A stretch of DNA of 21,972 nt, taken from positions 1 through 21,972 of the forward strand of contig URPD01000031.1 in assembly GCA_900549645.1 (NCBI GenBank). The letters are read 5' to 3'. The position numbers and the translations under genes are program-made. This document shows positions 13,284-20,452 of the stretch, piece after piece. Origin of the DNA: an uncultured Eubacteriales bacterium. GTDB taxonomy: Bacteria; Bacillota; Clostridia; Oscillospirales; Oscillospiraceae. Each line of letters opens with the position of its first letter. Positions within the stretch are counted from its first letter, which is position 1. The notes beneath the pieces are model-generated. The model did not search any database. It was not told the origin of the DNA and saw only the letters and a list, made by a program, of their open reading frames with translations.

Positions 13284-15134
13284 GTGAAGAAAAGCACAAA
13301 AATTGTTTTGGCTGTGGCGCTGTGCCTTTGCCTGATAAGCGGCATTTTTGCGTCGCTGTTTATGACGGGCTTCAATACCGTCAAGGTGCAGGATATAGAA
13401 GTAGTCGTGGATAAGGGCTATGTGATAAACGGACAGGTCTATATCCCGAAAAAAGCCAGCGAGGACAACAAGCTCCCGCTTATCGTCCTGTCGCATGGCA
13501 GCTACAACAATTTTGACCATCAGGATCAGAACATGATCGAGCTTGCCCGCCGTGGATTTGTCGTCATTTCCAGCGATGCATACCGCCACGGTGATTCGAG
13601 CGTTGCGGTCGAACCGCAGGACTACTTTATGAACATGAAGCACCTCATCGACTATGCCTGCGCATCGTGGACATTTATCGACGAGGATAAGATCGGCGTT
13701 TCCGGTCACTCCATGGGCGCAATGATAACCAACGTGACTGTGGAGGAATACTTCAAGGAGGGGGCGACCGGCGGCGTCAACCGCATCGCGGCCGCTCTTG
13801 ACCAAGGCTACGATCCCCCGTATGCCGACTATGAGTTTGAGGGCATTGAGGGAACAATCCCGGTTGATATTGATTTCGGCGTAGTTGCCGCGAAGTACGA
13901 CGAGTGGTTCTTCAAGGACGAGAACGGCAACCCCGCAACATATTTGCAGAATCCCAATGCCGCGGCGTTCATAAACCAGCTTGACGAGGAGAATGTCAGC
14001 ACCGTTGAAAACCATAAGATCTATACCGGCACGATAAACGGCAAGGAATGCATCCGCGTTATCAACCAGAATAACGAGATCCATCCGCTCAACCACTTCT
14101 CCCATGCAAGCTGCCGCGATATCATAAACTTCTTCTATGCAGCGTTCGGTGTGCCTGCGGGTTATGAGCAGATAGATGCGGACAACCAGATCTGGCAGTG
14201 GAAGGAAATCTTCAACCTCGTCGGTCTTGTCGGCATATTCCTGTTCCTGTTCCCGTTTGCCTCCATGATGATCCACGGCACAAAGTTCTTCGCGGAGCTT
14301 GCCAAACCCGAACCGGCACCTGCGCCCAAGCTTTCCGACGGCAAGCGCAAGGCGGCATACTGGATAACCTACGCGCTCAACTGCATTATTCCCGCGCTGC
14401 TCGTGGTGCCTGTGGCATATAAGCTGGTCGGCCAGTCCTCCTTCGTTCCCAGCACGGTCAGCACATGGTTCGGAGAGCCGAACACGAATGAGCTTGCGGC
14501 GTGGACGCTCGTCGTCGCCATTTGCCTGCTGGTCGTATTCGTTGTTTCCTACATCATTACCCGCGGCAAGGGCGAACACGGTGTTCCGGAGTGCTGGGGT
14601 GTCAGAGCAAGCGCAAGAGTGATCTGGAAGAGCTTCCTGCTCGCGCTGCTTACGGTGTTCACGGCATATGTCATTCTGTTCTTTGTTGACCTCGTGTTCA
14701 ATACCGACTTCAGAATCTGGGTTATTGATATGCGCGTGTTTACCGTCAATAAGCTTGTGTTTGCCGTGGCATACGTTCCCGCGTGGATAGCCTTCTACCT
14801 TGTAAACTCCATGCTCGTAAACGGCGGCAACCGCATAGAGGGGCGACCGGAGTGGCTTACGATGCTTATAAGCTGCATTGGCAATATCATCGGCATAGTT
14901 GCGCTGATAGTCATTCAGTACAGCGGCATCATAGCAAGCGGCACGTTTGCCTTCAACTCCATGCGTATCGTCAACCTGTTCCCGCTGGTATTCCTCATCC
15001 CTGTCGGCACACTCGTTTCCCGCAGATTTTTCAAGGAAACCGGCAATATTTACTCCGGTTCCTTCACCATCGCAATGCTCTACACCATGATGACCGTTGC
15101 AAACACCATGGTTCTTGCAAGCGTACTCGGCTGA
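13284..15134 (+). CDS. Membrane-anchored alpha/beta hydrolase with polytopic C-terminal domain
   Basis: A 616-residue two-part protein. Residues 1-28 form a signal/anchor helix. Residues 45-290 are an alpha/beta hydrolase domain, probably outside the cell: oxyanion-hole region LIVLSHGSYNN (67-76), nucleophile elbow GVSGHSMGAM (S143), a candidate acid in AKYDEWF (D206), and a candidate histidine in NHFSHAS (H271 or H274). Residues about 305-616 contain eight or so hydrophobic helices separated by short loops, with no motif I recognise. The start is GTG, nine bases after GAGAGAGG; the preceding promoter fits. Substrate is unknown; a lipid or ester at the membrane is plausible given the architecture. 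It is preceded by a MarR regulator with a separate promoter and followed by a terminator into which a 160-bp element has inserted. Confidence 0.75.
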   Translation: MKKSTKIVLAVALCLCLISGIFASLFMTGFNTVKVQDIEVVVDKGYVINGQVYIPKKASEDNKLPLIVLSHGSYNNFDHQDQNMIELARRGFVVISSDAYRHGDSSVAVEPQDYFMNMKHLIDYACASWTFIDEDKIGVSGHSMGAMITNVTVEEYFKEGATGGVNRIAAALDQGYDPPYADYEFEGIEGTIPVDIDFGVVAAKYDEWFFKDENGNPATYLQNPNAAAFINQLDEENVSTVENHKIYTGTINGKECIRVINQNNEIHPLNHFSHASCRDIINFFYAAFGVPAGYEQIDADNQIWQWKEIFNLVGLVGIFLFLFPFASMMIHGTKFFAELAKPEPAPAPKLSDGKRKAAYWITYALNCIIPALLVVPVAYKLVGQSSFVPSTVSTWFGEPNTNELAAWTLVVAICLLVVFVVSYIITRGKGEHGVPECWGVRASARVIWKSFLLALLTVFTAYVILFFVDLVFNTDFRIWVIDMRVFTVNKLVFAVAYVPAWIAFYLVNSMLVNGGNRIEGRPEWLTMLISCIGNIIGIVALIVIQYSGIIASGTFAFNSMRIVNLFPLVFLIPVGTLVSRRFFKETGNIYSGSFTIAMLYTMMTVANTMVLASVLG

Positions 15135-15155
15135 TTTCCTGCATATATTCCAAAG

Positions 15156-15179
15156 ACTGCCCCGAAAACCGGGGCAGTT
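15156..15179 (+). terminator. Duplicated terminator hairpin, left copy (target-site duplication of element copy 2)
   Basis: Stem ACTGCCCCG (15156-15164), loop AAAAC, CGGGGCAGT (15170-15178), then one T. Repeated exactly at 15340-15363. This copy has lost its T run because the 160-bp element begins at 15180; it lies 21 bases after the hydrolase stop. Confidence 0.85.
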
Positions 15180-15339
15180 CAGCCTGTAGACAAAGCTGTC
15201 GGCAATGTATAGAATTGCATGGGGAGAGTGCAGAGAGGGGACGGGAGTCCCCTTTCTGCGTTCAATCCGAGCTTATTCAGGAGTGTTTTTGAATACTCCT
15301 GAATAAGTTTTCAAGGCGTCGAACTTTGTCGACGCCTTG
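15180..15339 (-). mobile_element. 160-bp terminator-inserted repeat element, copy 2 (inverted)
   Basis: Reverse complement of 659-818 without a single difference over 160 bases. It is flanked on both sides by an exact 24-bp copy of the hydrolase-gene terminator hairpin, a sequence unrelated to the 23-bp hairpin flanking copy 1. Its orientation relative to the host terminator is opposite to copy 1. The same length, same ends and same kind of target site define it as a discrete mobile unit. Confidence 0.82.
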
Positions 15340-15370
15340 ACTGCCCCGAAAACCGGGGCAGTTTTATTTT
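15340..15370 (+). terminator. Intrinsic terminator, right copy, with T run
   Basis: Same stem as 15156-15178, here followed by TTTTATTTT. This is presumably the original terminator of the hydrolase gene, now displaced by the inserted element. Confidence 0.85.
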
Positions 15371-15403
15371 GCGTTAATGTAGGCGATACCATACTCAGTG
15401 CGG

Positions 15404-15432
15404 TTGACAGCGAATGCCCGATGGATTATAAT
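15404..15432 (+). promoter_or_regulatory. Consensus promoter of the GNAT gene
   Basis: TTGACA at 15404-15409, exactly 17 bases, TATAAT at 15427-15432. A perfect match to both boxes, so this small gene is probably strongly transcribed. Confidence 0.85.
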
Positions 15433-15464
15433 AAATTGATAAATTTTAGACAGGGATGATTAAT

Positions 15465-16013
15465 ATGATATACAAGACCCGCGGCATCGTGCTGAAGGAT
15501 GGCCGCAGTGCGATACTGCGCGCGCCCAGAGAGAGCGATGCCGAGGAGATGCTGGAGTATCTCCGAACCGCGTCCGGCGAGACGGAATTTCTCGCGTCCT
15601 ACCCCGAAGAGCTGAAGTTCACGGCCGAGGGCGAGCGCGCGTACTTGAAGAACAATCTTGACTCGCCGAACACGATGATGCTCGTCTGCGATGTGGACGG
15701 GAAGATCGCCGGCAACAGCCAGATCGTGTTCATGTCCTCGCTCAAGACCCGCCACCGCGCGGCGGTGATGATCGGCCTGCTGCGCGAATACTGGGGACTC
15801 GGCATCGGCGGCGCGCTGTTCCGGGAGATGGAGCGCGAAGCGCGCGAGCACGGGACGGAGCAGCTTGAACTGGAGATGATCGCGGGGAACGACCGCGCCC
15901 TCGCGCTATACCGCAGAGCTGGGTTCGAGATCATGGCCGAGCACCCCGACGCCTTCCGCCTGCGCGACGGAACATCCCGCGCGGCGGTGTTCATGCGGAA
16001 GAGGCTGAAATAG
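15465..16013 (+). CDS. GNAT-family N-acetyltransferase
   Basis: A 182-residue acetyl-CoA-dependent acyltransferase. The N-terminal ILRAPRESDAEEMLEYL is typical of GNAT proteins acting on small molecules or protein N-termini. The acetyl-CoA loop is visible as LLREYWGLGIGGAL (R-x-x-G-x-G), preceded by the central strand VMIGL, and LALYRRAGFE is the C-terminal motif B region. The ATG at 15465 is chosen because AGGGA lies about ten bases upstream; an ATG nine bases earlier would touch that site. It is monocistronic with its own consensus promoter and ends in TAG. Substrate cannot be told from sequence. Confidence 0.87.
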   Translation: MIYKTRGIVLKDGRSAILRAPRESDAEEMLEYLRTASGETEFLASYPEELKFTAEGERAYLKNNLDSPNTMMLVCDVDGKIAGNSQIVFMSSLKTRHRAAVMIGLLREYWGLGIGGALFREMEREAREHGTEQLELEMIAGNDRALALYRRAGFEIMAEHPDAFRLRDGTSRAAVFMRKRLK

Positions 16014-16036
16014 TCGGTCAGACTAAAAACTGGGTA

Positions 16037-16065
16037 TTTACAAATATGCGATTATGTATTAGAAT
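16037..16065 (+). promoter_or_regulatory. Promoter of the [FeFe] hydrogenase gene
   Basis: TTTACA at 16037-16042, a 17-base spacer and TAGAAT at 16060-16065. Start point near 16072, shortly before the GGAGG at 16084. Confidence 0.65.
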
Positions 16066-16095
16066 AAATACATATTAATGGGACGGAGGAGCTTT

Positions 16096-17523
16096 ATGCA
16101 CAAGTTTGACACCAAAGTACAGCATCTGAAATACAAAGTCCTGCGCGCTGTCGCTAAGCACGCTTGGGACGGCGACTTTATGACTGCGGCTTGGGACATT
16201 CCGAAAGAGATCATACCGGGCAAGGTGCCGACTATGCGCTGCTGCGTCTATAAGGAGCGCGCGATTCTGGGCGAGCGCGTCAAGCTCGCCGCGGGCGGGG
16301 ACAGGAACAACCCCAACATCATCGAGGCACTGGACATCGCCTGTGATGACTGCCCGACCAGCGGCTACACCATCACCGACAACTGCCGCGGCTGCATCGC
16401 GCACCGCTGTGAGGACGTGTGTCCGCGCGGCGCAATATCGCACGACGAGCATCACCACGCGCACATCGACAAGAGCAAGTGCGTCAACTGCGGCAGATGC
16501 GCCGAGGCATGTCCTTATTCTGCCATTATGAACCTCCGCCGCCCGTGCCAGAATGCCTGCAAGATCGGCGCGATAACCATGAACGAGGACGGCACGGTCA
16601 AAATCGACAACTCCAAGTGCATCTCCTGCGGCGCGTGCGTGTACCGCTGCCCGTTCGGCGCGCTGTCGGATAAGTCCTTCATTCTCGACGCGATAAAGCT
16701 TCTGAAGGAAGAGAAGCATGTCTACGCGATCGTCGCTCCCGCGATAGCGAGCCAGTTCGCCTACGCGAAGCTAGGGCAGATCGTGACCGGTATTAAGCAG
16801 CTTGGCTTCTACGAGGTCGTCGAGGCCGCGCTGGGCGCGGACATGGTGGCCTACGCCGAGGCGAAGGAGCTTGCGGAGAAGGGCTTCCTTACCAGCTCCT
16901 GCTGCCCCGCATTCGTCAGCTATGTACAGAAGCAGTTCCCGGCGCTGGCCGGAAACGTGTCGCACAACATGTCCCCGATGGCGACGATAGCCAAGTTCAT
17001 CAAGGGCGTGGACAAAGAGGCAAAGACGATATTCATCGGCCCCTGCACTGCGAAGAAGGGCGAGGCGCAGCTGCCCGGCGTGCGCGAATATGTCGACTGC
17101 GTGATGACCTTTGAGGAGCTTCAGGCCGTGCTGGACAGCCGCGAGATCGACCTGACCACACTTGAGGAGACGGATCTGGACAACGCTTCCGGCTTCGGGC
17201 GCAGCTTTGCGCGCTGCGGCGGACTGGCCGAGGCTGCGGTCGAAGCGCTGAAGGAGCAGGGCATCGACTTCGAGGTCAAGCCCGTGAGCTGCAGCGGTAT
17301 CGAGGAATGCCGTCTCGCACTGCTCAAGGCATCGAAGGGGCGCGCGGAAGGGAACTTCATAGAGGGCATGGCCTGCATCGGCGGCTGCATCAACGGCGCA
17401 GGCTGCCTGACGCACGGCGAGCGCAACAAGAATAAGATAGACGCGCACAGCAGGCAGGCGAAGGACAAGACGATTGTGGAATCGCTGCACGAGGCCGAAA
17501 CCGGCCTTGAGGCGGCAAAATGA
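16096..17523 (+). CDS. Monomeric [FeFe] hydrogenase, group B type
   Basis: A 475-residue iron-sulfur enzyme that interconverts protons and H2. The start at 16096 (MHKFDTKVQHLKYKV) follows GGAGG with good spacing; the ATG at 16078 precedes that site. The N-terminal half carries cysteine-rich ferredoxin-like clusters: CRGCIAHRCEDVCP (about 97-110), CVNCGRCAEACP (129-140) with a further CQNAC, and CISCGACVYRCP (175-186). The H-cluster domain shows all three signatures: TSSCCPAF (266-273), GPCTAKKGE (315-323) and EGMACIGGC (423-431). The TSSCCPAF form and the short N-terminus fit the group B1 monomeric family rather than electron-bifurcating or HydA1-type enzymes. Maturases HydE, HydF and HydG are not in the window. 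Likely ferredoxin-linked, in the cytoplasm. Followed by an S-component gene 13 bases downstream. Confidence 0.9.
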   Translation: MHKFDTKVQHLKYKVLRAVAKHAWDGDFMTAAWDIPKEIIPGKVPTMRCCVYKERAILGERVKLAAGGDRNNPNIIEALDIACDDCPTSGYTITDNCRGCIAHRCEDVCPRGAISHDEHHHAHIDKSKCVNCGRCAEACPYSAIMNLRRPCQNACKIGAITMNEDGTVKIDNSKCISCGACVYRCPFGALSDKSFILDAIKLLKEEKHVYAIVAPAIASQFAYAKLGQIVTGIKQLGFYEVVEAALGADMVAYAEAKELAEKGFLTSSCCPAFVSYVQKQFPALAGNVSHNMSPMATIAKFIKGVDKEAKTIFIGPCTAKKGEAQLPGVREYVDCVMTFEELQAVLDSREIDLTTLEETDLDNASGFGRSFARCGGLAEAAVEALKEQGIDFEVKPVSCSGIEECRLALLKASKGRAEGNFIEGMACIGGCINGAGCLTHGERNKNKIDAHSRQAKDKTIVESLHEAETGLEAAK

Positions 17524-17536
17524 AAGACTGAGATCA

Positions 17537-18067
17537 ATGAACAAAAAAACTCTTTGGGTGTGCAGAACGGCGGTAATGATAGCGGTGCTCGTGGCGCTTC
17601 AGTTTGCGACGAAGGCGATGGGGCAGTTCGTGACCGGGTCATGCGTGAACATGGTGCTCGTGGTAGCGACGCTGTGCGGCGGCTTCTGGTGCGGCTTCGC
17701 CACGGCGCTTGTGTCGCCGTTTCTCGCGTACCTGCTCGGCATAGGTCCCGCGCTTATCCAGCTTGTACCGGCCATCGCGCTGGGCAATATAAGCCTCGCT
17801 GCAATATACGCGCTGATTTACAAGAAGCTCGATAAAGCGTGGTTGCGCGACGTGTTGGCAGTGGTGCTGGCCGCGGCGGTGAAGCTTGCGGTGCTGTTCC
17901 TGCTGATCGTGAAGATACTTATCCCGCTGCTCGCGCTGCCGGATAAGCAGGCGGCGATGATGAGCGCGATGTTCTCGTGGCCGCAGCTTGTGACGGCGCT
18001 GATCGGCGGCGTCCTCGGCACGGCGGTGTCCATCCCCGTGAAAAAGGCGATGTCGGGGAAAAAGTGA
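17537..18067 (+). CDS. ECF transporter S component (substrate unknown)
   Basis: A 176-residue membrane protein with about six hydrophobic helices, small and Gly/Ala-rich. It has the features of ECF substrate-binding subunits: a short cytoplasmic N-terminus, a first helix with alanines (RTAVMIAVLVALQFATKAMG) for EcfT docking, then VNMVLVVATLCGGFWCGF and a PFLAYLLGIGP loop. These bind a vitamin or related small molecule and use the EcfA1-EcfA2-EcfT module, which is encoded at 3040-5529. The start at 17537 is the first ATG after the hydrogenase stop; its ribosome site is weak, so coupling to the upstream gene is likely. I cannot assign it to BioY, RibU, ThiT, FolT or another named S protein. Confidence 0.75.
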   Translation: MNKKTLWVCRTAVMIAVLVALQFATKAMGQFVTGSCVNMVLVVATLCGGFWCGFATALVSPFLAYLLGIGPALIQLVPAIALGNISLAAIYALIYKKLDKAWLRDVLAVVLAAAVKLAVLFLLIVKILIPLLALPDKQAAMMSAMFSWPQLVTALIGGVLGTAVSIPVKKAMSGKK

Positions 18068-18076
18068 ATTTGAGCG

Positions 18077-18104
18077 AAAAGCGCAGCCACACGGCTGCGC
18101 TTTT
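18077..18104 (+). terminator. Intrinsic terminator after the S-component gene
   Basis: A 12-bp perfect stem AAAAGCGCAGCC (18077-18088), loop ACAC, GGCTGCGCTTTT (18093-18104). Ends the hydrogenase/S-component unit. Confidence 0.9.
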
Positions 18105-18133
18105 CAATATTTCTTAACAATGGTGCGGGACTA

Positions 18134-18162
18134 TGGACACGGCGGACAAAAGAGTGTATAAC
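18134..18162 (+). promoter_or_regulatory. Predicted promoter of the nucleotidyltransferase-aminotransferase gene
   Basis: TGGACA at 18134-18139, 17 bases, TATAAC at 18157-18162. Start point near 18169, leaving a leader of about 43 bases before the ATG at 18212. Confidence 0.55.
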
Positions 18163-18200
18163 ACATTATATTACATTCTGAAAAACTTTATGCTGTTTAT

Positions 18201-18217
18201 GGAGGTACGATATGTAG
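18201..18217 (+). other. Ribosome site and ATG followed at once by an in-frame TAG
   Basis: GGAGG at 18201-18205 stands six bases before ATG 18212-18214, an ideal initiation site. The second codon is TAG (18215-18217). Codons 3 onward read GLILAAGMGRRLKELT, the expected N-terminus of the nucleotidyltransferase domain with its LAAGMG nucleotide loop. One C-to-T change (CAG, Gln, to TAG) would explain it. Confidence 0.85.
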
Positions 18218-18238
18218 GGACTGATTCTCGCGGCCGGT

Positions 18239-20023
18239 ATGGGTCGGCGCCTGAAGGAACTGACCAGCGACAATACAAAATGCATGGTCAAGGTGAACGG
18301 GGTCACGCTGATCGACCGTGCTCTGCACCAGCTTGACGCGCTCGGCCTGTCAAAGATCGTGATAGTTGTGGGCTACGAGGGGCAGAAGCTGATAGATTAC
18401 ATCGCAACGCTGGAGATTGCTACCCCAATCTGCTATGTGGACAATCCCGTATACGACAAGACCAACAATATATATTCGCTTGCGCTTGCGAAGGACTATC
18501 TTCTGCAGGAGGATACGCTGCTGCTTGAGTCAGACATCATATTTGAGGACAGCGTCCTGCGGGCTATCGTCGACGACCCGCGTGAGACGCTTGCACTTGT
18601 GGACAAATACGAGAGCTGGATGGACGGAACCTGCATAAAAATCGGTGAGGACGACTCTATCGGCGCGTTTATTCCGGGCAAGAACTTCAATTTCAACGAT
18701 ATCGAGCACTATTATAAGACCGTAAACATCTATAAGTTCAGCAAGCATTTTTCGGAGACGAGGTACGTCCCGTTCCTCGACGCGTATTCGATGGCGCTCG
18801 GCAACAACGAGTACTATGAGCAGGTGCTGCGGGTCATAGCAATGCTTGACGACCCGGAGATAAAGGCTAAGAAGCTGAACGGACAGCGCTGGTACGAGAT
18901 AGACGACATTCAGGATCTGGACATCGCGGAATCCATGTTTGCCGATGACGACCTCCGGCTTGACAAGCTTCAGTCCCGCTACGGCGGATACTGGAGATAC
19001 CCCTCGATGCTGGATTTCTGCTATCTTGTGAACCCGTATTTCCCGCCGCGTAAGCTGATAGATGAAATGCGGGCGAGCTTTGAGCGCCTGCTGACACAGT
19101 ATCCGTCCGGGATGTGTGTCAACAGCCTGCTGGCGGCGCGCAACTTCGACGTCCATCAGGAGCATATCATCGTCGGCAACGGCGCGGCGGAGCTTATCAA
19201 ATACCTTGTCGAGCGGCATGGGGGCAAGCTTGGCTGCATACGGCCGACCTTTGAGGAGTACCCGAACCGCTGCCGCCCGGATGACGTTGTCTGCTTCTGG
19301 CCGCAGAACGAGAATTTTGCCTATGACGCTGACGACGTGACGGAGTTTTTCAAGGACAAGGATATAAGTATGCTCGTCCTGATAAATCCCGACAATCCCA
19401 GCGGAAATTATATCGGAAAGGCGGAGCTGCTGCGGATTGCGGACTGGTGCGAGGCCAAGGGAATACGCATGATAGCCGACGAATCCTTTGCCGATTTCGC
19501 GGATGAGGAGGACAACTCGCTCATCGACGAGGCGATACTCAATGCGCACCCGCATCTTGTCGTCGTCAAATCCATCTCCAAGTCCTACGGCGTGCCAGGA
19601 ACACGCCTCGGCGTGCTTGCGTCCGCCGATGAGGCGCTCATCGCGGGTATGAAGAAGGACGCCGCGATATGGAATATCAATTCCTTCGGCGAGTTCTACA
19701 TGCAGATAGCTGAGAAGTACGTGAAGAACTACGCGGCCGCACTGCGGAAATTCAAGGCCACGCGCAAAACCATGGGCGAAGCCCTCGGCGGCATACCGGC
19801 GCTGCGGGTGATACCGTCTCAGGCGAACTATTTCATGCTGGAGCTTACCGGAAATGTCAGCGCGCGGGAGCTTACGCGGAGACTTCTGACGGAGCATGAC
19901 ATTCTGGTGAAGGATCTATCCGCAAAGCTTGCGCAGAGCGGAAGGCAGTATGTCCGTGTCGCGGTCAGGACGGAGGAGGATAACGCTCGTCTTATCGCCG
20001 CGCTCAAAGAGATTTTAAAATAA
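18239..20023 (+). CDS. Bifunctional LicC-like nucleotidyltransferase / class I aminotransferase fusion, interrupted at codon 2
   Basis: A two-domain cytoplasmic enzyme. Coordinates are from the first in-frame ATG after the TAG (594 residues); the intended start is almost certainly 18212. Residues 1-235 form a nucleotidyltransferase domain: TSDNTKCMVKVNG, TNNIYSLALAKDYL and LLLESDIIF (metal-binding D99) resemble the cytidylyltransferases that activate phosphocholine or phosphonates (LicC/PntC type). Residues 250-594 form a fold-type I PLP aminotransferase like HisC/CobD: INPDNPSGNY (382-391), ADESFADF (D414) and the Schiff-base lysine in SISKSYGVPGTRLG (K448). The fusion suggests making and then CTP-activating a small amino phospho-compound for a surface polymer or lipid (inference). 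No phosphonate genes (ppm, ppd) are near. Starting at 18239 loses GLILAA of the nucleotide loop, so the first domain might be crippled. Confidence 0.75.
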   Translation: MGRRLKELTSDNTKCMVKVNGVTLIDRALHQLDALGLSKIVIVVGYEGQKLIDYIATLEIATPICYVDNPVYDKTNNIYSLALAKDYLLQEDTLLLESDIIFEDSVLRAIVDDPRETLALVDKYESWMDGTCIKIGEDDSIGAFIPGKNFNFNDIEHYYKTVNIYKFSKHFSETRYVPFLDAYSMALGNNEYYEQVLRVIAMLDDPEIKAKKLNGQRWYEIDDIQDLDIAESMFADDDLRLDKLQSRYGGYWRYPSMLDFCYLVNPYFPPRKLIDEMRASFERLLTQYPSGMCVNSLLAARNFDVHQEHIIVGNGAAELIKYLVERHGGKLGCIRPTFEEYPNRCRPDDVVCFWPQNENFAYDADDVTEFFKDKDISMLVLINPDNPSGNYIGKAELLRIADWCEAKGIRMIADESFADFADEEDNSLIDEAILNAHPHLVVVKSISKSYGVPGTRLGVLASADEALIAGMKKDAAIWNINSFGEFYMQIAEKYVKNYAAALRKFKATRKTMGEALGGIPALRVIPSQANYFMLELTGNVSARELTRRLLTEHDILVKDLSAKLAQSGRQYVRVAVRTEEDNARLIAALKEILK

Positions 20024-20033
20024 GCCGAATAAG

Positions 20034-20065
20034 AAAAATGCAGGCCGCACGGCCTGCATTTTTTT
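20034..20065 (+). terminator. Intrinsic terminator after the fusion gene
   Basis: A 13-bp stem AAAAATGCAGGCC (20034-20046), loop GCAC, GGCCTGCA plus T run (20051-20065). Its loop and right arm are duplicated at 21697-21715. Confidence 0.9.
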
Positions 20066-20089
20066 GATATGGAAAAAGCGCTGCCGGAG
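20047..20089 (+). repeat. 43-bp direct repeat, left copy
   Basis: Perfect match to 21697-21739. It runs from the loop of one terminator (20034-20065) to the loop of a second terminator, whose right arm is missing here but intact at the other copy. It marks the left edge of a 1.6-kb insert. Confidence 0.88.
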
Positions 20090-20366
20090 GATGGCAGTGC
20101 ATAAAACCGTTTTATGTGTTGAGAGAGAACAGCGCGGCGGAAGTAACGCCGTTCTGCTTTTTGATGTGTGGTTGACCATCTTAGAAAGAGCGCGTTGGGA
20201 GAAAGCCGATACAGGTAGGGCTGATACTCACATACTGTACCCGGTGTCCGCTGCTCCAGCGACAATGAAAAAGCCCAAATTTCAGCGGATTTCTGAGATT
20301 CTGGGAGGAGAGAACACGATTTGCGGGTGCAGTATGCAAATCCTGTGCGTACCCATGCCGGAAAAA
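20090..20366. other. Non-coding part of the inserted cassette
   Basis: About 280 bases between the left direct repeat and the lipoprotein terminator. Frames crossing it on either strand are open but look non-biological and carry no domain I recognise. One partial stem is visible around 20133-20152 (GCGGCG, gaagtaa, CGCCG). Function unknown. Confidence 0.4.
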
Positions 20367-20409
20367 CAGGGCGTTCCGACTTCAGGCCGAAGCGCCCTGC
20401 GTTTTTTTT
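20367..20409. terminator. Terminator of the cassette lipoprotein gene (works in both directions)
   Basis: CAGGGCG (20367-20373) pairs with CGCCCTG (20393-20399). Eight T follow on the plus strand, and five A precede it, giving TTTTT on the minus strand. It lies about 45 bases past the stop of the minus-strand lipoprotein gene. Confidence 0.75.
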
Positions 20410-20452
20410 GGGTAGTACAAAACTCTTATGGTTGTGAAAAGATTGCGAAAGC

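Noticed and set aside
13212..14579. Minus-strand frame of 455 codons opposite the hydrolase gene
   Set aside because: Antisense shadow without RBS or recognisable domain.
18530..19897. Minus-strand frame of 455 codons opposite the fusion gene
   Set aside because: Antisense shadow; the plus strand carries clear nucleotidyltransferase and PLP-lysine motifs.
18212..20023. Genome-wide reassignment of TAG as a sense codon
   Set aside because: The rhomboid and GNAT genes in this window end normally in TAG, so the amber at codon 2 is a local event.
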